From GCA-003244245 sp035606945 (GTDB lineage Bacteria > Actinomycetota > Actinomycetes > Mycobacteriales > Pseudonocardiaceae): a stretch of DNA of 64,000 nucleotides. Position 1 is the first letter of the stretch. Each line of letters starts with the position of its first letter. Positions 1-10,600 of this stretch are shown in pieces. The position numbers and the translations under genes were made by a program. Where the stretch lies: the NCBI GenBank assembly GCA_035606945.1, contig DATNDR010000123.1:1-64000 (forward strand), in the 5' to 3' direction. The notes under the pieces were generated by a model, which saw nothing but the letters and a program-made list of their open reading frames with translations, did not search any database and was not told the DNA's origin.

Positions 1-2
1 TT

Positions 3-3000
3 CCGGTCGGAGTGGTGGGAGAGTTGTATATCGCTGGGGCGGGGTTGGCAAGGGGTTATCTGGGGCGGCCGGGGTTGACCGCGTCCCGGTTTGTTGCTGA
101 TCCGTTCGGTGGGCCGGGCCAGCGGATGTATCGCACGGGAGACCTAGTGCGCTGGAATTCCGCTGGGGAGTTGATGTATCTGGGTCGGACCGATGAGCAG
201 GTCAAGATTCGCGGGTTCCGGGTCGAGTTGGGCGAGATTGAGTCGGTGTTGGCGTCTCATCACGGAGTGGCTCGAGCTGTAGTGATCGCTCGGGAGGATG
301 TTCCGGGGATCAAGCGTTTGGTTGCTTACCTAGTGTCTGCTACTAAGACCGCGCCCAGCCCCGCGGAGTTACGCGCCCATATCGGCCAGGCTTTGCCGGA
401 TTACATGTTGCCCACGCTGTTCGTGATTCTCGAGGAATTACCCTTAGGGCCGACGGGCAAAGTGGACCGCAGGGCGCTACCCGGTCCCGACCAACTCGCG
501 CAGCCGGTGGCGACGTACGTGGCCCCGCGCAGCGCCACCGAGGAGACCGTGGCCGAGATCTGGGCACAGGTGCTCCACGTCGAACGAGTCGGGATCGAAG
601 ACAACTTCTTCGAACTGGGCGGAGACTCCATCCTTAGCATCCAGGTGATGTCCCGGGTGCGGGCGGCGTTCGGGGTGGAGTTGTCGCCGCGGGTACTGTT
701 CGTCGATCCCACAGTGGCGGGACTCGCGGTGGCGGTCGCCGAGTCGGTGGTCTCCGACTCGGGCTCGATTGCGGTGGTGGACCGGGCCGGCGAGCTGCCG
801 TTGTCGTTCGCGCAGCAGCGGTTGTGGTTCTTGGACGAGTTCTCCCCGGGTGGTACGGGATACGTCTTATCGTTTGCCGTGAGATTGCGTGGCCGGCTGG
901 ATCTGGTTGCTCTGTCGGGCGCGTGGAGCGCGGTGGTGGCCCGCCACGAGTCGTTGCGGACCACGTTCGAGACGGTCGAGGGGCGCGGGGTACAGGTGAT
1001 CCACCCGCCGTCCGAGGTTGCCGTGCCGATACGGGACCTCTCGGACCTGCCCGCGACGCAGCGCGAGCAACAGGTGCGGCAGGTGGTCGCGGTGGAGACC
1101 AGCCGCGGCTTCGAGCTGGCTCGGGGGCCGCTGTTGCGGGTGGGTGTGGTGCGCCTGGGTCCGGTGGAGCATGTGCTCACGGTGGCGATGCATCACATCG
1201 TGACCGATGGTTGGTCGCTGGGTGTGTTGATGGCCGAGTTGGGCGTGTTCTACAACGCCGCGGTCGCCGGGCAGGCGCCGCAGCTGCCCCCGTTGCCGGT
1301 CCAATACGTTGATTACGCGCTGTGGCAGCGCGAGTTGCTCTCGGGTGTGGTGCTGGACACCGCGCTGGGGTACTGGCGGGAGCAGCTGGCGGGAGTCGAG
1401 GCGTTGGAGTTGCCCACCGACCGGCTCCGCCCGGCAGTGCTGAGCACCGCCGGTGCCGTCCACACGTTCGTGGTTCCCGCTCCGGTCGCCGCCGGGCTCA
1501 AGGCACTGGGTCGGCGGCTGGACGGCACGTTGTTCATGACCCTGGTGGCGGCTTGCCAGTTGCTATTCGCCCGCTGGTCCGGGCAGCAGGACATCGCGGT
1601 GGGCACCGTCGCCTCCGGCCGGGACCGCGCCGAGTTGGAAGGGCTGATCGGGTTCTTCGTCAATACTCTGGTGCTGCGCTCCCAGGTGAAACTCGGGCAG
1701 AGTTTCGTGGAGTTCCTCGCCGAGGTCCGGGAGACGGTGCTGGACGCTTTCGTCCACCAGCACGTGCCCTTTGAACGGCTCGTCGATGAACTGTCCCCGG
1801 CGCGGGACACCAGCCGCACGCCGCTGTTCCAAGCCATGGTCATCTTGCAGAACACCCCTGGGCAGACCGGGGCGCTGGCCGGGTTGGAGGTCTCGGCGGT
1901 GGAGGCCCCGACGACCAGCGCGCAATTCGAGGTCACCGCGCAGTTCCAGGAAGCCGGTGATGCGCTGGCCGGGATGCTGCAATACAACACCGATTTGTTC
2001 GACGCAGTCACCATCGAGCGGATGGCCGAGCACCTGCTGGGGCTGCTGGCCGGGATCGCGCACGACCCGGACCAGAAGATGGCCGAGCTCTGCCTGCTCA
2101 CGGATGCGCAGCGGCATCGGATCGTGGTGGACTGGAACGACACCCAGCGGGCTGCGCCGCCGGTCAGCTGGCCGCAGTCGTTCGAGGCCCAGGCCGCACG
2201 GACACCGGATTCCGTCGCGCTGATCTGCAACGGTGGCAGCTCCTCCCGGCAGCAGCTGACTTACCGGGAGTTGAACGAGAGGTCCAATCGCCTGGCCCGG
2301 TTGCTGATCGCTCGCGGGGCAGGCCCGGAACAGCTCGTCGCGCTGGCGCTGCCCCGGTCCGCGGACCTGCTCGTAGCCCTGCTCGCGGTCAGCAAAACGG
2401 GAGCGGGATATCTGCCGCTAGACCCCCACCATCCTCGTGCGCGGATCGAGTTCATCTGCTCCGATGCCGAACCGGCGCTCGTACTGAGCGTCCAGCAGAC
2501 CTGCGGCTGTCTACCGGTCGAGGTTGTCCCGCTGCTGCTCGACGACGCCCAGACGGTGGACGCGCTGGCCGGTTACCCGCCCGCCGACGTCACCGACGCC
2601 GACCGGATAGCACCACTGCGGGATTCCCATCCGGTCTACGTGATCTACACCTCCGGGTCCACCGGCCAGCCGAAGGCCGTCGTGATCCCGCACGCCGCGC
2701 TGGTCAACTTCCTCAGCTCGATGGCCGAGCTGTTGCCCCTGGATGCCACGAGCCGGCTGCTGGCGCTGACCACCATCGCCTTCGACATCGCCGCGTTGGA
2801 GCTGTACCTGCCGTTGATGCGCGGCGCGGCTGTCGTTGTCGCGGACGAAGACGCCATCACCGACCCAGCTGCGCTGGCGCAGATCATCAGCGCCTGTGAT
2901 GTCACGATCATGCAAGCGACCCCTTCGCTGTGGCAGACCATCGTCGCCACTGAACCCGAACACCTGCGCGGGATGCGCATGCTGACCGGCGGCGAAGCCC

Positions 3001-5300
3001 TCCCACCAGCACTGGCTGTCGCGATGTGCGAGCTGGCCGGTGAGGTCACCAACGTCTACGGGCCCACCGAGACCACGATCTGGTCCACCGCAAAACTCCT
3101 CGACAACCCACCGCGGCGGGCTACCATCGGCACCCCGATCTGGAACACCCAGGCATACGTCCTGGATGCCGAGTTGCGCCCGGTGCCGATCGGAGTGCCG
3201 GGCGAGCTGTACCTGGCCGGTCATGGCCTGGCCCGGGGATACCTGCGCCGTCCGGGGCTCACCGCGGCCCGGTTCGTGGCCAACCCATTCGGTGATCCGG
3301 GTGAACGCATGTACCGCACCGGGGACCTGGCCCACTGGACTCGCGACGGAGAGCTGACCTATCTGGGCCGCTCCGACGACCAGGTCAAGATCCGCGGGTT
3401 CCGGATCGAGCTTGGTGAGATCGAGTCGGCGTTGCGGACTCATCCTGCGGTGACCCAGGCGGTAGCGCTGGCCTGGGAGGACCAGCCGGGGATGAAACGG
3501 CTGGTGAGTTATGTGGTCCCGGCCGCCGAGGGCGCGCCGACTACTGCGCAGTTGCGCGCGCACCTCGCCCAGACGCTGCCGGATTACATGGTGCCGGCGG
3601 TGTTCGTGGTGTTGGAGGAAGTGCCGTTGAGCCCGAACGGGAAGGTCAACCGCAAGGCCTTGCCCACCCCGGACCGGCCTGCCGAATCGGTATCGGAGTA
3701 CGTCGCGCCGCGGACCGCAACCGAGCAGACCCTGGCGGACATCTGGGCCGAGGTGTTGGGAGTGGAACCGGTCGGTGTGGAGAGCAACTTCTTCGAGCTC
3801 GGTGGCGACTCGGTCCTGAGTATCCAGCTCGTTTTTCGGGCTCGTAAGGCAGGGTTCGTACTGAGCTCCCGAGACATCTTCTTCAACCAGACCGTCGCCG
3901 AACTCGCCTCGGTGGTCACCGCGGCACACAGCGGGGACGCCGATCGGGAACCGGTCACCGGGTCTACCCCGCTGACGCCGATTCAGCACTGGTTCTTCCG
4001 GACGCATCCGGTCAATCCGCACCATTTCAACCAGTCGATGGTGGTCGAGCTGGATGCAGAGGTGGATCACCAGAACCTTGAGCGGGCTCTCGAGGTGCTG
4101 CTGGTACATCATGATGCGCTTCGCATGCGGTTCGATCTGGTTGACGGGCACTGGCGTCAGCACAACGACCCACCGGGACCGGCGAAGGTGCTCCGGATCA
4201 TCGATCTCTCGGAGCTGGCCGGCGAAGACCAGATGGTGACTATGGCGGGTATCGCCGACGACATTCACGCAAGCTTCGATCTGCGGCAAGGCCCGCTGCT
4301 CAAGGCGGCGCTGTTCACCTTCGGCGCGGGACGGGCATGCTACCTGGTCCTCGCCGCACATCACCTGGTGATCGACACTTTCTCGTGGCGCATCCTGCTC
4401 GAGGATCTTGATACGACCTACCAGCGGATGACCCACCGGGAGGACCTCCAGCTGGAAGCGAAGACAACGTCGTTCCAGGACTGGGCGACGCGCCTGGGCG
4501 AATTCGTGGCGAAGGGAAGTTTCGACCAGGAGCTGGACCACTGGGCAGCAGCGCTGCAGGCACATCCCCTACCGGTTGATCTGGGTTCCGCCGAGTCAGG
4601 TGCATTGTCACAAGTGGTGTCGGTATGCCTCGATCGTGAGGACACCGAGACGCTGCTTCGGTTGGCGCCGGCCGTCTACCGCACCCGGATCAACGACGTC
4701 CTGCTCAGCGGGCTCGCGTGGACGCTGTGCCGGTGGACCGGGGAACGCCGGGTGTCGATCGACCTGGAGGGTCACGGGCGCGAGGAGATCCTCGATGGTG
4801 TCGATCTATCCCGCACTGTCGGGTGGTTCACGACCATGTTCCCGGTCGTGCTCACGGTGCCCGACGGTGCGCTATCCCACTGCCGCGAGCTGATCAGAGC
4901 GGTGCGCCAGCAGCTGCGTGCTGTTCCCCACAACGGGTTGGGCTTCGGGGCGCTGCGCTACTTGGGCACTCCTGCGGCCCGTCAGCGCCTCACGCTAGCC
5001 GGGCCGGGACCCCAAATCGCTTTCAACTACCTCGGCCGGTGGGAGCCTGTCTCTTCCGAGCATCACTCCCTGGACCGAGGCCTGTACCGAGCGGTGCACG
5101 GCTCGATCGGGCAGGCCGGCGATCCCGCGGATCCGGGCCCGCACCTGCTGGAGGTCGTCGGTGCGGTGCAGGACGGACAGCTGAAGTTCTCCTGGCTTTT
5201 CCGGCCCAACCGGCACCATCAGTCGACCGTCCAGGCAGTCGCCGACGACTTCGTCGAGGCGCTGGCGGCCATCGCGCGAGACTGCCGGGGCCTGCGGTGA
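3..5300 (+). CDS. Non-ribosomal peptide synthetase, 3' part: (A)-T-C-A-T-E
   Basis: This is the C-terminal part of a modular peptide synthetase; the frame is already open at the window edge, so the 5' end is missing. Domains in order: end of an adenylation domain (to about 490; 'YRTGDL', 'KIRGFR'), carrier protein (phosphopantetheine Ser codon 627-629 in 'GGDSI'), condensation domain (about 790-2100; 'HHIVTDG' from 1191), complete adenylation domain (about 2170-3660; 'YTSGSTG' near 2646, 'YGPTETT'), carrier protein (Ser codon 3810-3812) and an epimerization domain (about 3960-5270; 'HHLVID' from 4359). There is no thioesterase domain, so the peptide must pass to another protein or be released in trans. 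Pocket residues read by eye are D-I-L-Q-L-G-V-I-W, resembling codes assigned to glycine, which is odd before an epimerase. The last codons overlap the exporter gene (GTGA). Confidence 0.97.
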   Translation, partial: PVGVVGELYIAGAGLARGYLGRPGLTASRFVADPFGGPGQRMYRTGDLVRWNSAGELMYLGRTDEQVKIRGFRVELGEIESVLASHHGVARAVVIAREDVPGIKRLVAYLVSATKTAPSPAELRAHIGQALPDYMLPTLFVILEELPLGPTGKVDRRALPGPDQLAQPVATYVAPRSATEETVAEIWAQVLHVERVGIEDNFFELGGDSILSIQVMSRVRAAFGVELSPRVLFVDPTVAGLAVAVAESVVSDSGSIAVVDRAGELPLSFAQQRLWFLDEFSPGGTGYVLSFAVRLRGRLDLVALSGAWSAVVARHESLRTTFETVEGRGVQVIHPPSEVAVPIRDLSDLPATQREQQVRQVVAVETSRGFELARGPLLRVGVVRLGPVEHVLTVAMHHIVTDGWSLGVLMAELGVFYNAAVAGQAPQLPPLPVQYVDYALWQRELLSGVVLDTALGYWREQLAGVEALELPTDRLRPAVLSTAGAVHTFVVPAPVAAGLKALGRRLDGTLFMTLVAACQLLFARWSGQQDIAVGTVASGRDRAELEGLIGFFVNTLVLRSQVKLGQSFVEFLAEVRETVLDAFVHQHVPFERLVDELSPARDTSRTPLFQAMVILQNTPGQTGALAGLEVSAVEAPTTSAQFEVTAQFQEAGDALAGMLQYNTDLFDAVTIERMAEHLLGLLAGIAHDPDQKMAELCLLTDAQRHRIVVDWNDTQRAAPPVSWPQSFEAQAARTPDSVALICNGGSSSRQQLTYRELNERSNRLARLLIARGAGPEQLVALALPRSADLLVALLAVSKTGAGYLPLDPHHPRARIEFICSDAEPALVLSVQQTCGCLPVEVVPLLLDDAQTVDALAGYPPADVTDADRIAPLRDSHPVYVIYTSGSTGQPKAVVIPHAALVNFLSSMAELLPLDATSRLLALTTIAFDIAALELYLPLMRGAAVVVADEDAITDPAALAQIISACDVTIMQATPSLWQTIVATEPEHLRGMRMLTGGEALPPALAVAMCELAGEVTNVYGPTETTIWSTAKLLDNPPRRATIGTPIWNTQAYVLDAELRPVPIGVPGELYLAGHGLARGYLRRPGLTAARFVANPFGDPGERMYRTGDLAHWTRDGELTYLGRSDDQVKIRGFRIELGEIESALRTHPAVTQAVALAWEDQPGMKRLVSYVVPAAEGAPTTAQLRAHLAQTLPDYMVPAVFVVLEEVPLSPNGKVNRKALPTPDRPAESVSEYVAPRTATEQTLADIWAEVLGVEPVGVESNFFELGGDSVLSIQLVFRARKAGFVLSSRDIFFNQTVAELASVVTAAHSGDADREPVTGSTPLTPIQHWFFRTHPVNPHHFNQSMVVELDAEVDHQNLERALEVLLVHHDALRMRFDLVDGHWRQHNDPPGPAKVLRIIDLSELAGEDQMVTMAGIADDIHASFDLRQGPLLKAALFTFGAGRACYLVLAAHHLVIDTFSWRILLEDLDTTYQRMTHREDLQLEAKTTSFQDWATRLGEFVAKGSFDQELDHWAAALQAHPLPVDLGSAESGALSQVVSVCLDREDTETLLRLAPAVYRTRINDVLLSGLAWTLCRWTGERRVSIDLEGHGREEILDGVDLSRTVGWFTTMFPVVLTVPDGALSHCRELIRAVRQQLRAVPHNGLGFGALRYLGTPAARQRLTLAGPGPQIAFNYLGRWEPVSSEHHSLDRGLYRAVHGSIGQAGDPADPGPHLLEVVGAVQDGQLKFSWLFRPNRHHQSTVQAVADDFVEALAAIARDCRGLR

Positions 5301-6649
5301 TCCCCACGCAGAGCCCTGGGCCGGGCAACAGCCCTGGGTCGGCGGAGCACGCGGTGCCCCTGTCCCGCAACCGCGACTACCAGGTGCTGTGGGGCAGTCA
5401 GGTGCTCTCCGGTATCGGGCTGAGTGCGGCGGTGATCGCCTTCCCGCTGCTGGTCCTCGCGCTCACCGGTTCGGCGACCAAGTCCGGGCTCGTGCTGGGG
5501 GCGATCACCACGGCGCAGCTGCTTGCCGGGCTGCCGGCGGGTGCACTGGTGGACCGCTGGAATCGCAAGACGATCATGCTGTGTTGCGAGGCGATACAGA
5601 TGCTCGCGGCGGTCAGCCTGGTAGCGGCGCTGTGGTGGAACGTGATCCCGATCTGGTACCTGATCGTGGTAGGTGCCGTGATCGGGATCTGTGGCGCGCT
5701 GTTCCGGCCGGCGGAGACCGCTTACGTGTCGTGGGTGGTCCCGGCCAGCCAGCTCAATGCGGCGGTGGCGCTCAACGCGGCCCGCGGGTCAGTGGCGCAG
5801 CTGTCCGGCACTGCGGCGGGTGGTTTCCTGTTCGCACTCGCCCGCTTCGTGCCGTTCGTCGCCGACGCGGTGAGCCACGGCTTGGCCTGCGTGCTGCTGC
5901 TGTTTCTCCAGTCGCCGCCCCGGCAGCGACAACTCGCGCCGACCCGCCACCTCAGCCGGGAGATGATGGATGGCCTGCGGTGGGTGTGGAGCAACCGGCA
6001 CATCCGGGTGACAGCGCTGTGCGCGGTCGTGCTCAACCTGTTCATCAGCGCCTTCTACCTCATCGTCATCGTGGTGGCCCAAGCTCGGGGGATCTCCCCT
6101 GGTCAGATCGGCATCATCGCGGCCATGCTCGGGGTGGGCGGTCTGGTGGGCTCGGTGGTGGCGGCGGGTCTGTCCCAGCGGGTGAGCCCCTACGCCTCGA
6201 TCATCGCGGTGTTGTGGGGGCTGGGCGGCCTGACCCTGGCGGCGGCCTTCGCCGGCAGCGGATGGATGCTGGGAGTGCTGTTCGCCGCCATGGCGTTGCT
6301 GCCCCCCACCGCGAACACGGCGATCATCACGCGGCAGCTGCTGCTCACCCCCGACGAGCTGCGAGGCCGGTTGAGCAGCGTGCTGGGCATCATCACCGGT
6401 GTCTCCGCCGCACTGGGCCCGGTCCTGGGCGGGCTGCTGGCCGGCGCGTTATCGAGTACCAACGCAGTGCTGGTATGCGCGGGCGGCATTGCTGCCGTCG
6501 CGGTGCTGGCGACTTTCAGCCCGACTTTGCGTAGCTTCCCCCGGCAACCCGTCATCGCCGAATCCGGTGATGGCGGTGCCGGGCTCGGGACAGAATTCAC
6601 CACGGAGCGCCGAACAGCGCAGCAACCTGTTGCCAAGAAAGGAGAATGA
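5297..6649 (+). CDS. MFS transporter, EntS-like, probable exporter of the peptide product
   Basis: A major facilitator of about 450 residues with roughly 12 hydrophobic segments. The loop between segments 2 and 3 has the MFS motif A form 'GALVDRWNRKTIM'. The start is GTG at 5297, which overlaps the TGA stop of the synthetase (GTGA) and implies translational coupling; the frame is open further upstream, but only inside the synthetase. The opening of the core, 'RNRDYQVLWGSQ', is typical of EntS/enterobactin-exporter-like proteins. Directly after an NRPS it most likely exports the product or gives self-protection. Its stop codon contains part of the ribosome binding site of the MbtH gene. The substrate is unknown. 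Confidence 0.92.
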   Translation: MIPTQSPGPGNSPGSAEHAVPLSRNRDYQVLWGSQVLSGIGLSAAVIAFPLLVLALTGSATKSGLVLGAITTAQLLAGLPAGALVDRWNRKTIMLCCEAIQMLAAVSLVAALWWNVIPIWYLIVVGAVIGICGALFRPAETAYVSWVVPASQLNAAVALNAARGSVAQLSGTAAGGFLFALARFVPFVADAVSHGLACVLLLFLQSPPRQRQLAPTRHLSREMMDGLRWVWSNRHIRVTALCAVVLNLFISAFYLIVIVVAQARGISPGQIGIIAAMLGVGGLVGSVVAAGLSQRVSPYASIIAVLWGLGGLTLAAAFAGSGWMLGVLFAAMALLPPTANTAIITRQLLLTPDELRGRLSSVLGIITGVSAALGPVLGGLLAGALSSTNAVLVCAGGIAAVAVLATFSPTLRSFPRQPVIAESGDGGAGLGTEFTTERRTAQQPVAKKGE

Positions 6650-6653
6650 CGAC

Positions 6654-6857
6654 ATGGACGACGACGCAAGGTATGAGGTATTGCGTAACGACGAGGATCA
6701 GTACTCGCTGTGGCTGGTCGGCCTGGACGTGCCGGCGGGCTGGCACCGGGTGGGTAAGGAGGGCACCAAAGACGAGTGCTCGGCCTACGTCGATGAGGTG
6801 TGGACGGACATGCGGCCGCGCAGCCTGCGTGAGCAGATGGACCGCGCGCAATCCTGA
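6654..6857 (+). CDS. MbtH family protein (NRPS adenylation partner)
   Basis: A 67-residue MbtH-like protein with the family signature: 'NDEDQYSLW', then 'PAGW', then 'YVDEVWTDMRPRSLRE'. MbtH proteins bind adenylation domains and are needed for the folding or activity of many of them; the partner here is presumably the preceding synthetase. The start is ATG at 6654, with a strong AAAGGAGA just upstream that overlaps the end of the exporter gene. The usual proline after 'SLW' is replaced by leucine, a minor variation. It is the third gene of a tight NRPS operon. Confidence 0.96.
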   Translation: MDDDARYEVLRNDEDQYSLWLVGLDVPAGWHRVGKEGTKDECSAYVDEVWTDMRPRSLREQMDRAQS

Positions 6858-6895
6858 TCGCCCGCCCGATCGCCCCTGATCGGCAAGGAGCCGAT

Positions 6896-7672
6896 ATGAC
6901 GCAGCCGCCCGCCCGCTCGCGCTGGGTACAGGTAAGCCGACCACGGCCGGGCGCGCGGTTGCGGCTGATCTGCCTGCCCGCAGCCGGTAGCGGCGCGAGC
7001 AAGTACCGGCCCTGGCCGGCGCACCTGCCCGACGAGGTGGAGGTGGTGGCGGTTCAACTCCCCGGACGGGAGAACCGCTTCACCGAGCAGGCGATCGACA
7101 TGATGGATCGGCTTGTCGGCCTGTTGCTGGACGAGCTGGCGAGCTACTTCGTCGGACCCTTCGTGCTGTTCGGTCACAGCATGGGCGCGCTGATCGCGTT
7201 TGAGCTGGCCCGCGGGCTGCGCTCGGGCGGCGTGGCACCGGTGCATCTGTTCGCCTCCGGATGCCGGGCCCCGCACCTGCCCAGCCGCTCGCCGGACTGG
7301 CATACCCTGCCCGACCCGGAGTTCGTCGCCAAGATCGAGTCATTGGGCGGGATCCCGCCGGAGTTGCTGGCAGAACGCGCGTTTCTCGACACCATGCTGC
7401 CCACGTTGCGCAGCGACTGCGCCCTGTCCGAGACGTACGTGTGCCGTCCACAACCTCCGCTGAGCTGCCCGGTGTCTGCCTTCGGTGGCCTGGTGGATGC
7501 GGAGGTGTTTCCCGAAGACGTCCGGGCCTGGTCGCGCCACACGACCGGGCGCTTCCGGGCCCATCTGCTGCCTGGAGACCACTTCTTCGTCAACTCGGCG
7601 CTGCCGGACGTGCTCAGCCTGGTGGTCTCCGACCTCGGATTGGCTGCCGCCCGGCAGGGCACTAGCGCGTGA
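6896..7672 (+). CDS. Type II thioesterase (alpha/beta hydrolase) of the NRPS cluster
   Basis: A 258-residue GrsT/RifR-like thioesterase. The nucleophile is Ser95 in 'FGHSMGAL'; Asp201 in 'GGLVDAEV' and His229 in 'PGDHFF' complete the catalytic triad. Such enzymes remove wrong or stalled acyl groups from carrier proteins. Because the visible synthetase has no integrated thioesterase, this enzyme might also help in release, but that is inference. The start is ATG at 6896 with AAGGAG six bases upstream. The 3' end overlaps the convergent regulator gene by 11 bases. Confidence 0.96.
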   Translation: MTQPPARSRWVQVSRPRPGARLRLICLPAAGSGASKYRPWPAHLPDEVEVVAVQLPGRENRFTEQAIDMMDRLVGLLLDELASYFVGPFVLFGHSMGALIAFELARGLRSGGVAPVHLFASGCRAPHLPSRSPDWHTLPDPEFVAKIESLGGIPPELLAERAFLDTMLPTLRSDCALSETYVCRPQPPLSCPVSAFGGLVDAEVFPEDVRAWSRHTTGRFRAHLLPGDHFFVNSALPDVLSLVVSDLGLAAARQGTSA

Positions 7673-10600
7673 TCACCTCGTGTGAGGTCATCTCCGAAAA
7701 CGGGCTCGGCCGGACGTCGATCTCCGCCATCCGGCGCACGTAGTTCTGGTAGTGCCTTTGTGCTTCCCCGCGCCGACCGGCCTGGAACAGGACTCCGATG
7801 AGGGTGCGGTAGGCCTCCTCGTCGTAGCGGTCCTGTTCGAGCACGCGCAACGTGTACCGGACCGCATCGTCGGTGGCGCCGGCGTCGCGTAACCGGGCGG
7901 TCAGTGCCCGCAGCAGGGCGATGTGGGCGGCGCGCACTTCCTCGGCTATCGCGCTGGCCCATTCCCGGTACGGGTCGTTTTCGAGGAAATCGCCGGTGTA
8001 GGCGGCGACGGCGGCGACGAGCCGCGCCGTCGCATCCGGGTCTCTCGCCCGGTAGGCGTCGAAGGCGGCGTTGGCCTGGGCGAGGAAGTCCTCGACGTCG
8101 ACGCGGACTTCGGCAGGGTTCAACGACACCGCGCCGTCGGCGGCCGTCAAGGGAGCGTCGCCCATGGGTGCCGGTTGCAACACATCGCGCACCGTGGACA
8201 GCAGCACGGACAGCCGGTTGCCGGCCACGGTGGGCGCCACCCCAGGCCACAACAACTCCATCAGCTGATCACGGGGAACGGGTCGGCGCCGGGCCACCAG
8301 GATCTTCAAGAGGTCCCGAGCTTTCTTCGACTGCCATGCCGTATTCGGGATCGCGATTCCGTCGCGGGCCACCCGGAAGGAGCCCAACGTCTGAATCGAC
8401 ACCGCGGGTGCGGAACGAGCCAATACGCTGAGCGGTCCGGCAACCCTTCGGGAGTCGACATCCACGCCGTGATCCCGAAGTGTTTGGTCGGCGTCGTAGG
8501 CGCTGAGGTGGGGAATCGCCGCGCCGATGTGAGCGGCCACGACCCTCGTCGCGGCCTCCTCCAGCCGGCAGCCTGTTTCGTGCCAGATGTCGATCGCCTC
8601 GCGAAGTGAGGTGGCCTGCACTGCGGGATCGCGGGAAGCCAGCACGCTCAAGGTGATGGCCTCAGCCAGCCCTGGTTTGTCCCGCCGTTGGCGTGCCGCG
8701 GCGGCGGCTCGATCGGCATCCGCGCGGGCCCCCGCGCGGTCCCCGGCCATCAACGTGATCCACCCGCGGGCCAGCAATGACGGGACCTCCGCGAGCTCAG
8801 CACCCAACTCCACGGCCCGGTCTACCCGGTCCCGCGCTCGTTGCCGATCATCCGCTGCGTCGATGCGGGCCAGACCGATCAGCGCCCAGTTGACAGCGAG
8901 CACGTCGTGGTACGGCTCGGCGAGGGCTAGCGCCTCCTCGTACGCCGCCCGGGCTCGTGCCACCTGGCCTTTGGTCCTGTGCAGATCACCAAGGCCGCAC
9001 AGCGGCCAGGCGAGGAATCGGGAGCCGAGCCGCTGGAACAGATCGATCGCGGTGGCGAAGTCACCCGCTGCGGCGTCCAATGCCCCCAAGCGTGCCCGGG
9101 CGCGGCCGCGAACGGTCAGCGCGTGACCGATAACGAACGGGATTTCGCATCGTTCGCTGAGGCTCAAGACAAGCTGGGCTGTCGCCAGCGCGTGCTGTGG
9201 CGCGCCTGCTTCGAACTGAACAAGCGCCTGGCAGGTCCTGATCCAGCTGAGCTGGAGCAGGCCGTCGCCGACCTCCGCGCTGCGCAGCGCGTCGGCGTGA
9301 TGGGCATCAGCATTGCGCGGGTCACCGTCGGAGGCGGCCAGCAGCGCGAAGACCTGGTGCACGGCCGACCACGCGTGCGGATGGTCGCACTGCCGGGCCG
9401 CGGCACGTGCCTGCAGCGCCGCCTTCCGCACATTCTCCCGATCACCGGACATCCAGTAGGCGTTTGCAGCCAGAGCCAACACCCGCGTCTCGTCGACAGT
9501 GTTCCTGCGGTCCAGTCGGGTGCGCCCGATCACTGCATGCACTTCGGTGAACTCGCCCCTGGTGAAGGCCAGCCAACCGACTCGCCAGGCCAGCGCGGGC
9601 GCTAGCTCATCCCGGTCGTCGCCCGCTCGCTGGTAATGCGCCAGCGCCTGCGGCCAGTGACCCCTGACGTGCTGCGCGAGCCCGAGAATTCGTTGGATGA
9701 CGGGATCGTCGAGATACTCCGGGGGTAACCGGGTGGCTTGCAGTACGGCATCGATCTGGCCGCGCTCCACCATCGCATCGCCATGCTCCACCAGTATCGA
9801 CGCGCATGCGGTGTGATCCCCGGTCGCCAGCAGATGCCGCAGGGCGTCAGCCGGCATTCCGCGCCCGATGCACTCTTTGGCCGCCGTCACGTGCAGTGCT
9901 GCCCGCTCGTCGGCATACGGGACTGCTTCGTGGGCGAAGTAGTCCCGCAACGGGCGCACCAGCGACCATGCGCCGGCTGGGTCGCGCCGCTGCACGAGGC
10001 CCTGACGGCTCAGTTCGGCGAGCCCGGCGGTCGCATCGATCGCCGTCGCAGCTACTTCGTACCCCAGTTCGGTCCCGGCTCGGACTTCGCCGAGGATCGC
10101 CAACCTGCGCAACAGCTGCGCAACCCACCGGGGTGCCGCGCCGATTACCTCCTCGGCCAGGTAGTCATGGAATCGCTGCCCCGGGTGTGACAGCCGTTCC
10201 GTCGCCGCCAGGCGCTGATCCGGTCCAACCACCCGTAGCATCTCCACGGCGCAGTGCACGGCCGCCGGCCAACCACCGGTGCATTCCGAGACTCGTCCGG
10301 CCACGCCGGGTGGCTGCTTGCCCATGGCCGTGCGCAGCAGCGCATCTACATTGGTGACATCGAAGGCGAGGTCCGGCGCGTAGATCTCGGTGACGAGCCC
10401 GCGACCCCGCAGCCGCTGCAGGGAGAACGGCAGGTCCCGCCGGGATATCAACACCAGGTGCACCCGGTCTGCCACCCGCTGGCTCAGAATCTCGACGACC
10501 CGAGCCGCGTCGGGCTGCAGCACGTGCAGATCGTCGAGAACCAGTACCAGGTCCTTGCGCAGGAATTGCTCGATCCAGCGGCAGATCGCCGCGGCCGCAG

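Noticed and set aside
2511..4565. A 684-codon open frame on the minus strand inside the NRPS
   Set aside because: It lies antisense to well-conserved NRPS domains, is rich in Arg, His and Gln, and has no motif. It is a GC-bias shadow.
4718..5296. N-terminal extension of the MFS frame
   Set aside because: It overlaps the epimerization domain in another phase and is Arg/Pro-rich; the GTG at 5297 in a GTGA overlap is the better start.
6190..7002. Minus-strand frame over MFS end, mbtH and thioesterase start
   Set aside because: Antisense to three clearly identified genes.
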